6,106 bases of DNA from an uncultured Flavobacteriia bacterium (GCA_903928365.1 CAIYQV010000381.1:1-6106), one strand, 5' to 3'; positions 1 through 6,106 are shown, numbered from the stretch's first letter. The notes: generated by a model from the letters alone, not told the origin. Numbers and translations: made by a program.

Positions 1-348
1 ATGTTGGTTGAAAGCAAGAATAAATTCCTCCGTTGAGGCATCTTTAATTGCGCCACCTTTTGGTCCACCGGTATTATTGATGAGAATATGCACTTTATGA
101 CCACCCGAAACAAACTGACTTATAACCTTTTTCAATTGTTCTGGCTGACTAAAATCAGCCACTAAATAGCTATGATTTTGGCCATTAGATGTATCCAGAG
201 AAGTCAGAGCCAAACGCAATTGTTCTTCATTCCTAGCAATTAGAATCACGCTCGCACCTAAAGCAGCAAGCTCCTTAGCAGTTGCATATCCGATTCCCTG
301 TGTGCTACCACAGACCAAAGCGGTTTTTCCTTTTAAAGTGAGATCCAT
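1..348 (-). CDS. SDR-family NAD(P)-dependent oxidoreductase, N-terminal part (3' end beyond window)
   Basis: Reading leftward from the ATG at 348-346, the frame stays open for 116 codons to the window edge, so about half of a normal 250-residue SDR is visible. The Rossmann N-terminus is clear. It has a first beta strand (KTALVC), then a glycine-rich nucleotide loop CGSTQGIG at residues 13-20, with Cys in place of the usual Thr. Asp65 lies in VADF, where SDRs contact the adenine ring. The structural motif NNTG at 91-94 has Thr instead of the usual Ala and is followed by GPKGG, resembling the 3-oxoacyl-ACP-reductase-like SDR subgroup with NNxGGP. Arg39 after the second strand suggests NADPH preference. 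The catalytic Ser/Tyr/Lys lie outside the window, so activity and substrate cannot be judged. The gene is divergent from the secreted-protein gene at 441. A link to the kynurenine pathway, because of the nearby dioxygenase, is only inference. Confidence 0.93.
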   Translation of the reverse strand, partial: MDLTLKGKTALVCGSTQGIGYATAKELAALGASVILIARNEEQLRLALTSLDTSNGQNHSYLVADFSQPEQLKKVISQFVSGGHKVHILINNTGGPKGGAIKDASTEEFILAFNQH

Positions 349-440
349 TACAAATAATTTGTGTAAAGTTAACCAAGATCAAATGATGAAATCCTTAAAG
401 TCAAGGAATAATTCTAATTTTACAGTCAAACTTTTTAAAA
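349..440. promoter_or_regulatory. Divergent intergenic region, probable promoters for both flanking genes
   Basis: These 92 bp separate two divergent start codons and so should hold both promoters. The only Bacteroidota-like element I see for the rightward gene is TAATTTTA at 415-422, one mismatch from the phylum's -7 consensus TAnnTTTG, and it has no convincing TTTG at the -33 spacing. No element matching the consensus was found for the leftward gene. The stretch just before the ATG at 441 is A/T-rich (TTTTTAAAA) with no Shine-Dalgarno sequence, as is common for initiation in this phylum. Promoter assignment within the region is therefore weak. Confidence 0.35.
350..362. repeat. Perfect 13-bp inverted repeat beside the SDR start codon
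   Basis: ACAAAT and ATTTGT form a perfect palindrome around a single central A. It begins one base upstream of the SDR start codon. The arms are only 6 bp and A/T-rich, so it could be an operator half-site pair or chance. Its position in the SDR leader would let a bound protein block leftward transcription or initiation, but nothing else supports that. Confidence 0.3.
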
Positions 441-2660
441 ATGAGATTTCAATTCTACATCACCTTATTCATCGGAGTTGTAACTTTTCATAATAGTTCT
501 TTTGCTCAATGCGTTTTCAGTAATAATAGTTGGGGTTCTGGCGCAGCACCGAATACAGCGGGGACAACTGTCACCATTTCAACGTGTAACTATTATGGCG
601 AATATTCTCCAGTGACGGATTTCTCATCATCAAATACTTACATTCTTGATATTAATGATGGAGGTTATATAACTGTTTTCAACTCTTCCGGAACAGCTGT
701 AGCCTATGGTTCGGCACCTTTGTCCTTTACGCCTCCATCCAATGGCAACTATGATATTCAATGGAATGGAACAGGATGTTCGGTTGACAACGTTTGCCAT
801 ACTACGAGTGTTACCAATAATGGCCCGTCTTCGGCATGTACTGACCCCGCTATCGCAGGAAGTGTCGTAGCGTCTGTTGAGACGGCATGTTCGGGCTCAC
901 CATTTACGTTGTCTCTTTCAGGAGCTTCGCTTGGTACAGGACTAACATATCAATGGCAATCCTCCACAGATGGAATTTCTTACAGTGGTATTGTAGGTGC
1001 AACTAGTTACACTTATTCAGCGACTCAAACAGCCGCAACTTATTACATGTGTATCGTGACGTGTTCTGCGGGAACACCTGTTGCTTCTACTCCATTGATG
1101 GTAGATATGGGGAACTGTACTATCATGTCAAACGGAAGTACCACATCTTGTAGTGGGAATTTCTATGACAGTGGAGCCGGAACAGCAAACTACGGCAATA
1201 GTGAAAACTTTACTCATACTATTACGCCATCGACGCCAGGAGCTTTTCTCCAAATTGTATTTAATAACTTCAATCTGGAATCTTGTTGTGATGAAATGAC
1301 TGTTTACAATGGCAACAGTACTGCGGCTCCTTTAATGGGGACCTTTGGAACCAATCCTGGAGCGATTACATCCAGCGCAGCAGACGGAAGCTTGACTTTT
1401 GTTTTTACTTCTGATGGTTCTGTTACTTACAGCGGCTGGGAAGCATCTATCGGTTGTATTACAACTGCCCCAACGAATGACTTGGTGTGCTCTCCGGAAA
1501 TCATTCCTGTTGACGGAACTGTAAATTACTTTACAAACGGTGCAGCAACCGTTGAAGCGAATGAAACGAATATTGCTCCTCCTTCTACTGGTTTCAATTC
1601 AACTGACGGATGGGGACTTTCTACTTTGGAACATACGGTTTGGTTTACCTTTGACGCTCCTGCATCAGGAAACGTGACAATTTCATGTTTAGACATGGTA
1701 ATGGATGGACAAGTTGCAGTTTATGAAGTAGGTAGCTGTTCAGATTTTTCAACATTCAATTTCATTGGTGGAAATGACAATGATGTAGATTACACTTCTG
1801 ACGCACCTAAATTCACACTTTGCGGTCTAACACCTGGACAAACATATTATTTACTTTATGACTCGGGGAACGGTTATGCCAGTGGACCTTTCTCCATCGC
1901 TATTTCGGAACTTACTTTGACAGCTGGAAACTCCACGGGCGTAGTAGATGTCTGCAATGGAGAAACAGTAGACTTGTATGATGGTATTTCAGGTAACGAC
2001 GCAGGTGGAACATGGGAAGAAACAACACCTACCTTCGGTTTAACGGGTTCCGTTTGGAATACGGAGGGTGTGGCTTTTCAGGTATTTGATTTTCTTTACG
2101 TTGTGAATGAAGGGTGCCTATATGACACTGCGGTTGCTCAAGTCCATGTCTTTGGCCCCTCAAGTGCAGGAAATGACGGAACGATCAATGCGTGTAAATC
2201 AGAAACCATCAATTTACTTTCAGGTCTATCAGGAAACGTAGATCTAGGTGGGATTTGGTACAATCCTTCTAACCAGGCTTTAGCAAGTAATGTAATTACA
2301 ACAAGTGCCATCCCGGGTCAATTTAACTATGACTATGTGGCAAGTAACGGCGTTTGTCCGGAGGACACAGCTAATGTTTTGGTAATAGTAAATGATTGTG
2401 TAGCAGGAATCGAAGATATTGTTGAGAAAACAACACTTGTTTTCCCGAATCCTTCGAAAGGTAAGTTTCATCTTGTCATGGAAGATTACAATGGAGTAGC
2501 ACTACATATCACAGATATCAATGGACGTTCAGTTTCCTTTAATGAAACAACAACTTCGAAAGGAATTCAAATTGAGTTTAACAAATCCACGCCTGGAATC
2601 TACTTCCTTCAAATTACCCAAAACGGGTCGCGTTATATCCAAAAACTGGTGGTGGAATAA
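441..2660 (+). CDS. Secreted multidomain CUB/Ig-like protein with type A T9SS sorting domain
   Basis: A 739-residue exported protein, probably cell-surface or released. Residues 1-22 form a signal peptide: Arg2, a hydrophobic core to about Val14, and likely cleavage after SSFA before Gln23. Domains in order are: a beta-rich N-terminal domain (about 24-125, with APNTAGTTVTISTC and GEYS motifs often seen at the start of T9SS cargo); an Ig-like domain (about 133-223, with YQWQSSTDG and YYMCIV); a CUB domain (237-339); a jelly-roll/PPC-like domain (about 346-491, with VWFTFDAPASGNVTI and CGLTPGQTYYLLYDSG); two tandem repeats (495-570 and 576-653); and a type A sorting tail (about 655-739). No catalytic domain is recognised, so a binding or adhesive role is inferred. 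The start at 441 is chosen because the signal peptide begins there. The stop is 11 bp before the dioxygenase ATG, so co-transcription is possible. Function is otherwise unknown. Confidence 0.93.
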   Translation: MRFQFYITLFIGVVTFHNSSFAQCVFSNNSWGSGAAPNTAGTTVTISTCNYYGEYSPVTDFSSSNTYILDINDGGYITVFNSSGTAVAYGSAPLSFTPPSNGNYDIQWNGTGCSVDNVCHTTSVTNNGPSSACTDPAIAGSVVASVETACSGSPFTLSLSGASLGTGLTYQWQSSTDGISYSGIVGATSYTYSATQTAATYYMCIVTCSAGTPVASTPLMVDMGNCTIMSNGSTTSCSGNFYDSGAGTANYGNSENFTHTITPSTPGAFLQIVFNNFNLESCCDEMTVYNGNSTAAPLMGTFGTNPGAITSSAADGSLTFVFTSDGSVTYSGWEASIGCITTAPTNDLVCSPEIIPVDGTVNYFTNGAATVEANETNIAPPSTGFNSTDGWGLSTLEHTVWFTFDAPASGNVTISCLDMVMDGQVAVYEVGSCSDFSTFNFIGGNDNDVDYTSDAPKFTLCGLTPGQTYYLLYDSGNGYASGPFSIAISELTLTAGNSTGVVDVCNGETVDLYDGISGNDAGGTWEETTPTFGLTGSVWNTEGVAFQVFDFLYVVNEGCLYDTAVAQVHVFGPSSAGNDGTINACKSETINLLSGLSGNVDLGGIWYNPSNQALASNVITTSAIPGQFNYDYVASNGVCPEDTANVLVIVNDCVAGIEDIVEKTTLVFPNPSKGKFHLVMEDYNGVALHITDINGRSVSFNETTTSKGIQIEFNKSTPGIYFLQITQNGSRYIQKLVVE
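1149..1457 (+). other. CUB domain with apparent calcium-binding residues
   Basis: Residues 237-339 of the secreted protein follow the CUB pattern. They open with CSGNFYDSGAGTANYGNSE, continue with FNNFNLE, then CCDEMTVYNG, then FTSDGS and a closing Gly-Trp...Cys. The three acidic calcium ligands of calcium-binding CUB domains appear as Glu280, Asp284 and Asp325. Cys237, Cys282/283 and Cys339 could form disulfides. In animals such domains mediate calcium-dependent protein or glycan binding; a similar ligand-binding role here is inferred. Confidence 0.85.
1923..2399 (+). repeat. Two tandem protein repeats of about 80 residues
   Basis: Residues 495-570 and 576-653 of the secreted protein align at a period of 81 residues. 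Both start with AGN, then have a Cys (505, 585), an ET-[VI]-[DN]-L motif, an L/I-SGN turn, GG-x-W, and a second Cys (559, 639) followed by an acidic-Thr-Ala motif. This is a paired-cysteine beta-sandwich repeat typical of Bacteroidota surface proteins. Protein identity between units is moderate, so the duplication is not recent. Confidence 0.75.
2403..2657 (+). other. T9SS type A C-terminal sorting domain
   Basis: Residues 655-739 match the Por secretion system tail. VFPNPSKGKF at 667-676 is followed by a beta-strand region, DINGR at 692-696, PGIYFLQI at 718-725 and the terminal KLVVE. In characterised members this beta-sandwich directs outer-membrane passage through the T9SS and is then often removed by the PorU sortase, with attachment to A-LPS. 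Expected location is therefore the cell surface. Confidence 0.95.
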
Positions 2661-2671
2661 ATTACCGAACT

Positions 2672-3199
2672 ATGTTAGCACCTTTTAACTTACAAAAATG
2701 GATTGATGATAACAGGGAGCTTTTAAAGCCCCCTGTTTCAAATAAAAATCTTTATGTGAATGCAGGTGATTTCATTGTGATGATCGTAGGCGGGCCAAAT
2801 GCCCGAAAGGATTATCACTACAATGAAAGTGAAGAATTATTCTACCAGATTGAAGGAGATATCACGGTTCGAATTCAGGAAGATGGTCAGGCAAAAGATA
2901 TCGTGATCAAAGAGGGTGAAATATTCCTTCTTCCCGGTAATACACCGCATTCACCAATGAGAGGACCAAATACGGTTGGTTTGGTAATTGAAAAGGTACG
3001 TAAAGGAACAGATTTGATCGATGGATTGATGTGGTTCTGTGACACGTGTAATCATAAACTAAAGGAATATCGTTTCCCCTTAAGTAACATAGAAAACGAT
3101 TTTCTTCCTCGATTTAAGGAATTCTACTCTTCAGAAGAACTCAGAACCTGTTCTGAATGCGGCCATGTGATGGAAGCGGATGAACGCTTCATCGACTAA
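2672..3199 (+). CDS. nbaC: 3-hydroxyanthranilate 3,4-dioxygenase
   Basis: A cytosolic cupin dioxygenase that opens the ring of 3-hydroxyanthranilate with O2 to give 2-amino-3-carboxymuconate semialdehyde. The product cyclises to quinolinate (NAD synthesis) or is decarboxylated for catabolism. At 175 residues it has the normal bacterial length. The catalytic iron ligands are His49, Glu55 (in HYNESEELFYQIEGD) and His93 (in LPGNTPHSPMRGPN). Arg45, Arg97 and Glu107 correspond to the substrate-binding residues. The second, rubredoxin-like iron site of bacterial enzymes is intact, with CDTC at 123-126 and CSEC at 160-163. The spacing agrees with the Cupriavidus enzyme at a constant offset of two for the iron and cysteine ligands. 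The start at 2672 gives the family's usual N-terminus. The gene lies 11 bp after a T9SS cargo gene, an unusual partner, and its stop abuts the convergent gene's stop. The symbol (also used: kynurenine-pathway HAAO) follows bacterial homologues. Confidence 0.97.
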   Translation: MLAPFNLQKWIDDNRELLKPPVSNKNLYVNAGDFIVMIVGGPNARKDYHYNESEELFYQIEGDITVRIQEDGQAKDIVIKEGEIFLLPGNTPHSPMRGPNTVGLVIEKVRKGTDLIDGLMWFCDTCNHKLKEYRFPLSNIENDFLPRFKEFYSSEELRTCSECGHVMEADERFID

Positions 3200-3203
3200 T
3201 TAG
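3196..3203. other. Abutting convergent stop codons within an 8-bp palindrome
   Basis: CTAATTAG contains the TAA of the dioxygenase (3197-3199) and the reverse-strand TAA of the large secreted protein (3202-3200), with no base between them. There is no GC-rich hairpin with a T-tract on either side, so any terminators must lie inside the opposing coding sequences or termination must be factor-dependent. Confidence 0.9.
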
Positions 3204-6106
3204 CGAATTAAATTCACGTGTCCGGTACGCTCATAGCGTCGGTACATCAGATCGGTATAGGTTATTTTCCAGGTATAAGTGCCATCCTGGCATTTTAATC
3301 CTTTATACGAACCATCCCAATAATCGGTAAGGTCGTCCAATTGGAAGATCAATTCTCCCCATCGATCAAAGATCAGTAATTCTACATTCGTAATATTGCT
3401 CGCTACAATGTGAAAACCCTGATTATTCTCGTCACCATTGGGTGTAAATGTGTTTGGAATGTATACGATCGGTTCATAGTAAACCGTTACAGAGTCGAGA
3501 GCTGTGCATCCGTTCTGATCCGTAAATAGCACCGTGTAAGTTGTGTTTTGAGAAGCACTTGTAATTGGTGCCGTGCAGTTCACACAACTCACATGTTCCT
3601 GAGGAGACCACTGATAAGAACCAGCAATCGGTGAGGAGGCAGAGACTTGAACTTCATCTCCCAAAACAGCATAAACATCCGAAGAGGCATATACAAGCGG
3701 TTTCTCAAACAGTAAAACTTCTACGGAATCGGTGTCAATACAACCATTCTCATCTATACCTGTTACTGTATACACAGTTGCGATAACTGGTTTGGCGTAC
3801 ACGCTCGTACCCATTGACGGATTTAAAGTAGCAGATGGGTCCCAGGAATAAAAAACAGCACCTGTTGCCCATAAATGTGCCGTACCTCCCGGACAAATGG
3901 TCGTATCACCATATGCCAGCACAGTGGCATCGAGTACATCAATAAAAATACTATCTTGAGCATAACCACATGCATTGTAGAAATTGCACAAGTACCATTG
4001 ATCCTCATCAGGATATATTTGAACGATAGATGACGTGGCAGAACTAATATCCGTTACCGGAGACCAGAGATAAGAATCCCCGCCTGAAGCGACCACAGTC
4101 ACTTCTGTTCCTCTGCACATTTGAGCTGTATCAGCCAAAACCGGAATGGGCGGATCGTAAAACACACCCACCGTTACCGTATCATAACTTTTACAACCAT
4201 TTGCAGTGGTGATGATCACCGAATATACTGTGGTAGAATCAGGTGTTGCCACAGGCGTTGCAATCGAAGCGTTGGTTAATGTTTCTGCAGGAGTCCAGAC
4301 ATAGCTTACTCCACCCTCTGCTTCCAGAAAAGCGCTGTTTCCTATACACACCGAAGTATCATTTGAAATGGCGGTATTAACGGGATAAACGGGAAGTGTT
4401 GCCGTGACCGTATCAATGCCACAACTATCTGAAATAATCACTGTGAACAACGTTGTTTCAATGACTGTTGCAATGGGAGTTGGACTTGTAGGATCATCTA
4501 ATACCTCGGGGGGCGACCATTGGTAAACAGATCCTCCAAATGCTTCCATTTGATAGGGAATTCCGGGACACACCGGCTGTGTAGGTTGAATAACCCCTCC
4601 CTGAAAATCACCAATGTGAACCACAAATTCAACGGAATCCGGTGTAAAGCAACCATTGGAATCCGATACAACCAGTAAAACATTGTAATCACCCGGTCCC
4701 GGATACACGTGCGTCGGGTTGACCAGATTAGAAGTTGTCCCATCTCCAAAATTCCAATAAAAGGCATTTCCGTTAGAACTATTGTTATCAAAAACAACCG
4801 GATCTGGCAAACAAACAAGCGATTGAGGGGTAGCGACAATTGCTTCGATGGTACTCAGTTCAAACTTGAAAGCAGCAAGGTTGCAATTTGAACTTTGATT
4901 TGTTGGGGACCAAACGCCCGGTGTACTTGTGAACCCATAATCATTACCACCACAAGCCCCGCAAACTGCATGATAGATCCGACCGGATTTATCAAAACGG
5001 CTTGTTCCGCCATCCACGTGATTGTAACTGCTTGTGGCACCACCCATAAAGGTCGCATATTTAAGCGCTGTTGCATCCTGATCTAATACAGCAATGTAAA
5101 AATTAGAACCATTGGTGGTGGATTGATATGCTCCCAAGGTAGTCGGAAATCCAGTCGTTGTGCTATACGCTGCCTGATTGCTATAGGACGAATTGATCAC
5201 CCCTCCCCATCCGGACAGATAGATGTCATAACAATCTGACACTAAAAATGCTGTAGGCGAGATTTCCGGATGTCCCGTGCCAGCACCAATTAACGTAGTC
5301 CACTGCGTAAGAGTTAGTGGGTTATTGTATTTGCGCACAAATTGTCCGGAATTAGCAATTCCAAAAGCTCCTGAGGAAATGGTCCACGAACTTTCCGTCT
5401 GACCATATACATATACATTATCGTCCAGATCCAACTGCACAAAATAAGCCTGATCGTATTCTGACATTCCCATAAATGTTCCCGCCATGATGACCGATGT
5501 CGTTCCCTGTATTTTTACAACATAACCATCAGATATCCCTCCGTTAAAGCTAAGATCTTCTCCAGACAAAAAAGGCAAACTGGAAGATGTCGTACCTCCG
5601 GCAACAAAGACATTCCCATTCGAGGCAAGCTGAATGGAATTACCTGTTTCCAATCCTGAACCACCAAAATAGGTAGACCATGACATGTTTGTCAATGCAC
5701 TGTTCATCCGAAAGATCACCGCATCTTGTGTTCCACTCAATGAACCTTGCGCCGCACCAAGTGTAGGAAAATCTGAAGACTGTGTGGTACTGGATACATA
5801 TACAAATCCATTTCTTACGATGATCTCACCACGGAAAGGGTCCCCGTAATTGTAATTCAGCGTCCCAACATTGATCCCGTCTGTTCCGGTACCACCGATG
5901 AAAGTAGAACCGGATAACGCCGTGCCTGCAGCGTTAAAACGTGTTACGAACAGATCGGCACCATTATAGCCTAACTCGTTTTCCGCGATCACAGGACCTC
6001 CATTAAATGAAATATCAAAGCAGCCGGCAACGGTAGGATAATCCGAAGATCCAGTTACTCCCATGACGAAAAGATTCGAGTTCTCATCTGTCACCAAACT
6101 GTGGGG
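3200..6106 (-). CDS. Large secreted beta-propeller/PKD/Ig-like protein with type B T9SS sorting domain (5' end beyond window)
   Basis: The frame is open from the stop at 3202-3200 to the window edge, giving 968 visible residues; the signal peptide and true start lie to the right. Residue numbers count from the first visible codon. Residues 1 to about 418 carry SBBP-like propeller repeats, with recurring D.xxNxFVxGxTxSSxxP and STYFGGSG-type motifs and a Cys-rich end (CGACGG at 382-387, NC at 407-408). A PKD domain follows (about 423-498, with WNFGDG at 451-456 and HVYPGPGDY). Then come five Ig-like repeats (about 507-878) and a CHU_C-type tail (about 880-968). It is expected on the cell surface or in the extracellular matrix. 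No enzyme domain is visible, so an adhesin or gliding/matrix role is inferred. A TTG at 6097 could be called as a start, but the propeller motif is already running there and the frame continues upstream. It is convergent with the dioxygenase gene. Confidence 0.93.
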   Translation of the reverse strand, partial: PHSLVTDENSNLFVMGVTGSSDYPTVAGCFDISFNGGPVIAENELGYNGADLFVTRFNAAGTALSGSTFIGGTGTDGINVGTLNYNYGDPFRGEIIVRNGFVYVSSTTQSSDFPTLGAAQGSLSGTQDAVIFRMNSALTNMSWSTYFGGSGLETGNSIQLASNGNVFVAGGTTSSSLPFLSGEDLSFNGGISDGYVVKIQGTTSVIMAGTFMGMSEYDQAYFVQLDLDDNVYVYGQTESSWTISSGAFGIANSGQFVRKYNNPLTLTQWTTLIGAGTGHPEISPTAFLVSDCYDIYLSGWGGVINSSYSNQAAYSTTTGFPTTLGAYQSTTNGSNFYIAVLDQDATALKYATFMGGATSSYNHVDGGTSRFDKSGRIYHAVCGACGGNDYGFTSTPGVWSPTNQSSNCNLAAFKFELSTIEAIVATPQSLVCLPDPVVFDNNSSNGNAFYWNFGDGTTSNLVNPTHVYPGPGDYNVLLVVSDSNGCFTPDSVEFVVHIGDFQGGVIQPTQPVCPGIPYQMEAFGGSVYQWSPPEVLDDPTSPTPIATVIETTLFTVIISDSCGIDTVTATLPVYPVNTAISNDTSVCIGNSAFLEAEGGVSYVWTPAETLTNASIATPVATPDSTTVYSVIITTANGCKSYDTVTVGVFYDPPIPVLADTAQMCRGTEVTVVASGGDSYLWSPVTDISSATSSIVQIYPDEDQWYLCNFYNACGYAQDSIFIDVLDATVLAYGDTTICPGGTAHLWATGAVFYSWDPSATLNPSMGTSVYAKPVIATVYTVTGIDENGCIDTDSVEVLLFEKPLVYASSDVYAVLGDEVQVSASSPIAGSYQWSPQEHVSCVNCTAPITSASQNTTYTVLFTDQNGCTALDSVTVYYEPIVYIPNTFTPNGDENNQGFHIVASNITNVELLIFDRWGELIFQLDDLTDYWDGSYKGLKCQDGTYTWKITYTDLMYRRYERTGHVNLIR
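3203..3469 (-). other. T9SS type B (gliding-motility-associated, CHU_C-like) sorting domain
   Basis: The last 89 residues have the signature order: IPNTFTPNGDENNQGF, a strand LLIFDRWGELIF, YWDGSYKG, DGTYTWKITYTD and the terminal GHVNLIR. This matches the type B tail of large T9SS substrates such as SprB-like adhesins, whose export typically needs PorV-independent or SprF/PorP-type partners. No SprF/PorP-like gene is visible downstream, where the dioxygenase gene follows on the other strand. Confidence 0.95.
3473..4588 (-). repeat. Five tandem Ig-like repeats
   Basis: Five units of about 75 residues share a pattern: an early Cys, a GG-x-x-Y-x-W-[STD]-P strand, a T-x-Y-x-V strand, a Cys near an NG or SC turn, and a D-[ST]-[VI] closing strand. 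Trp anchors are at 530, 604, 681, 755 and 833 (counting from the first visible codon). Early Cys are at 513, 587, 664 and 738; late Cys at 562, 638, 713, 789 and 867. The fifth unit lacks the early Cys and instead has CVNC at 841-844. The units are well diverged from each other and probably form a stalk that displays the propeller away from the cell. Confidence 0.85.
4610..4840 (-). other. PKD domain
   Basis: About 77 residues with the diagnostic WNFGDG, then NPTHVYPGPGDYNV and VSDSNGC. This is the usual PKD beta-sandwich, a spacer or protein/carbohydrate-contact module in surface proteins. It sits between the propeller and the Ig-like array. Confidence 0.93.
4850..6106 (-). repeat. SBBP-like beta-propeller repeat region
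   Basis: About 418 visible residues of degenerate blades of roughly 50-60 residues. Each has the pattern of a strand ending in N-x-[VFI]-[FY]-V-x-G, a TxSSxxP/F segment, and a strand such as STFIGGTGTDG, STYFGGSGLETG or ATFMGGATSS. The best blade starts are near VTDENSNLFVMG, VRNGFVYVSS, ASNGNVFVAGG, LDLDDNVYVYGQT and VSDCYDIYLSG. The first blade is cut by the window edge, so the total blade count cannot be given. Confidence 0.8.

Noticed and set aside
302..493. Short plus-strand open frame of 63 codons across the divergent intergenic region
   Set aside because: It overlaps the SDR start region antisense and the secreted-protein signal peptide in another frame, and has no recognisable protein features.
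441..515. Possible lipoprotein signal (Cys24 near the signal-peptide end)
   Set aside because: The residue before the Cys is Gln and the preceding pattern is SFAQ, which is not a lipobox; ordinary cleavage after Ala22 fits better.
2280..2471. 63-codon minus-strand open frame within the secreted protein's C-terminal part
   Set aside because: It is antisense to the second tandem repeat and sorting tail, with no supporting motif or leader.
4498..4839. 113-codon minus-strand open frame inside the large secreted protein
   Set aside because: It is out of frame with a strongly supported PKD/Ig-like coding region, and its translation shows no family features.
3565..5086. Several 60-73-codon open frames on both strands within the large secreted protein
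   Set aside because: All overlap well-supported domains in the main frame and read as low-information shadow translations.
6095..6097. TTG as the start codon of the large minus-strand protein
   Set aside because: The same frame continues to the window edge (Pro-His-Ser before it), a propeller blade is already under way, and no signal peptide follows the TTG. The gene is partial.
1..6106. RNA genes, CRISPR arrays, insertion sequences, phage or toxin-antitoxin modules
   Set aside because: Nearly the whole window is explained by four coding regions. The only non-coding stretches are 92 bp and 11 bp, and neither holds direct repeats, tRNA-like folds or transposase remnants.

Overview
The window looks like chromosomal DNA from a Bacteroidota (Flavobacteriia/Cytophagia-type) bacterium. 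The strongest evidence is two large secreted proteins that end in type IX secretion system (T9SS) sorting domains, one of type A and one of type B (gliding-motility-associated, CHU_C-like). T9SS is restricted to this phylum and its close relatives. The A-rich leaders without a Shine-Dalgarno sequence and the moderate-to-low GC content fit the same assignment. I cannot name the genus.

Layout from left to right: (1) 1-348, minus strand: the N-terminal 116 codons of a short-chain dehydrogenase/reductase (SDR), cut by the window edge. (2) 349-440: a 92-bp divergent intergenic region with a perfect 13-bp inverted repeat touching the SDR start, and at best a weak promoter-like element for the rightward gene. 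(3) 441-2660, plus strand: a 739-residue multidomain secreted protein with a signal peptide, an N-terminal beta-rich domain, an Ig-like domain, a calcium-site CUB domain, a jelly-roll-like domain, two tandem repeats and a type A T9SS tail. (4) 2672-3199, plus strand, 11 bp downstream: 3-hydroxyanthranilate 3,4-dioxygenase, with all iron ligands and the rubredoxin-like cysteines present. (5) 3200-6106, minus strand, convergent with zero spacing and open at its 5' end: a large secreted protein with an SBBP-like beta-propeller region, a PKD domain, five Ig-like repeats and a type B T9SS tail.

The dioxygenase belongs to the kynurenine pathway, which leads from tryptophan to quinolinate and NAD or to catabolism. 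The nearby SDR may belong to the same metabolic neighbourhood, but that is inference. The two surface/secreted proteins are structurally unrelated in their sorting tails and probably have adhesive or extracellular-matrix roles, with no enzymatic domain recognised in either. There is no RNA gene, CRISPR array, insertion sequence or phage signature. I see no clear undescribed system; the most unusual points are the placement of a cytosolic kynurenine enzyme directly behind a T9SS cargo gene and the zero-gap convergent junction.
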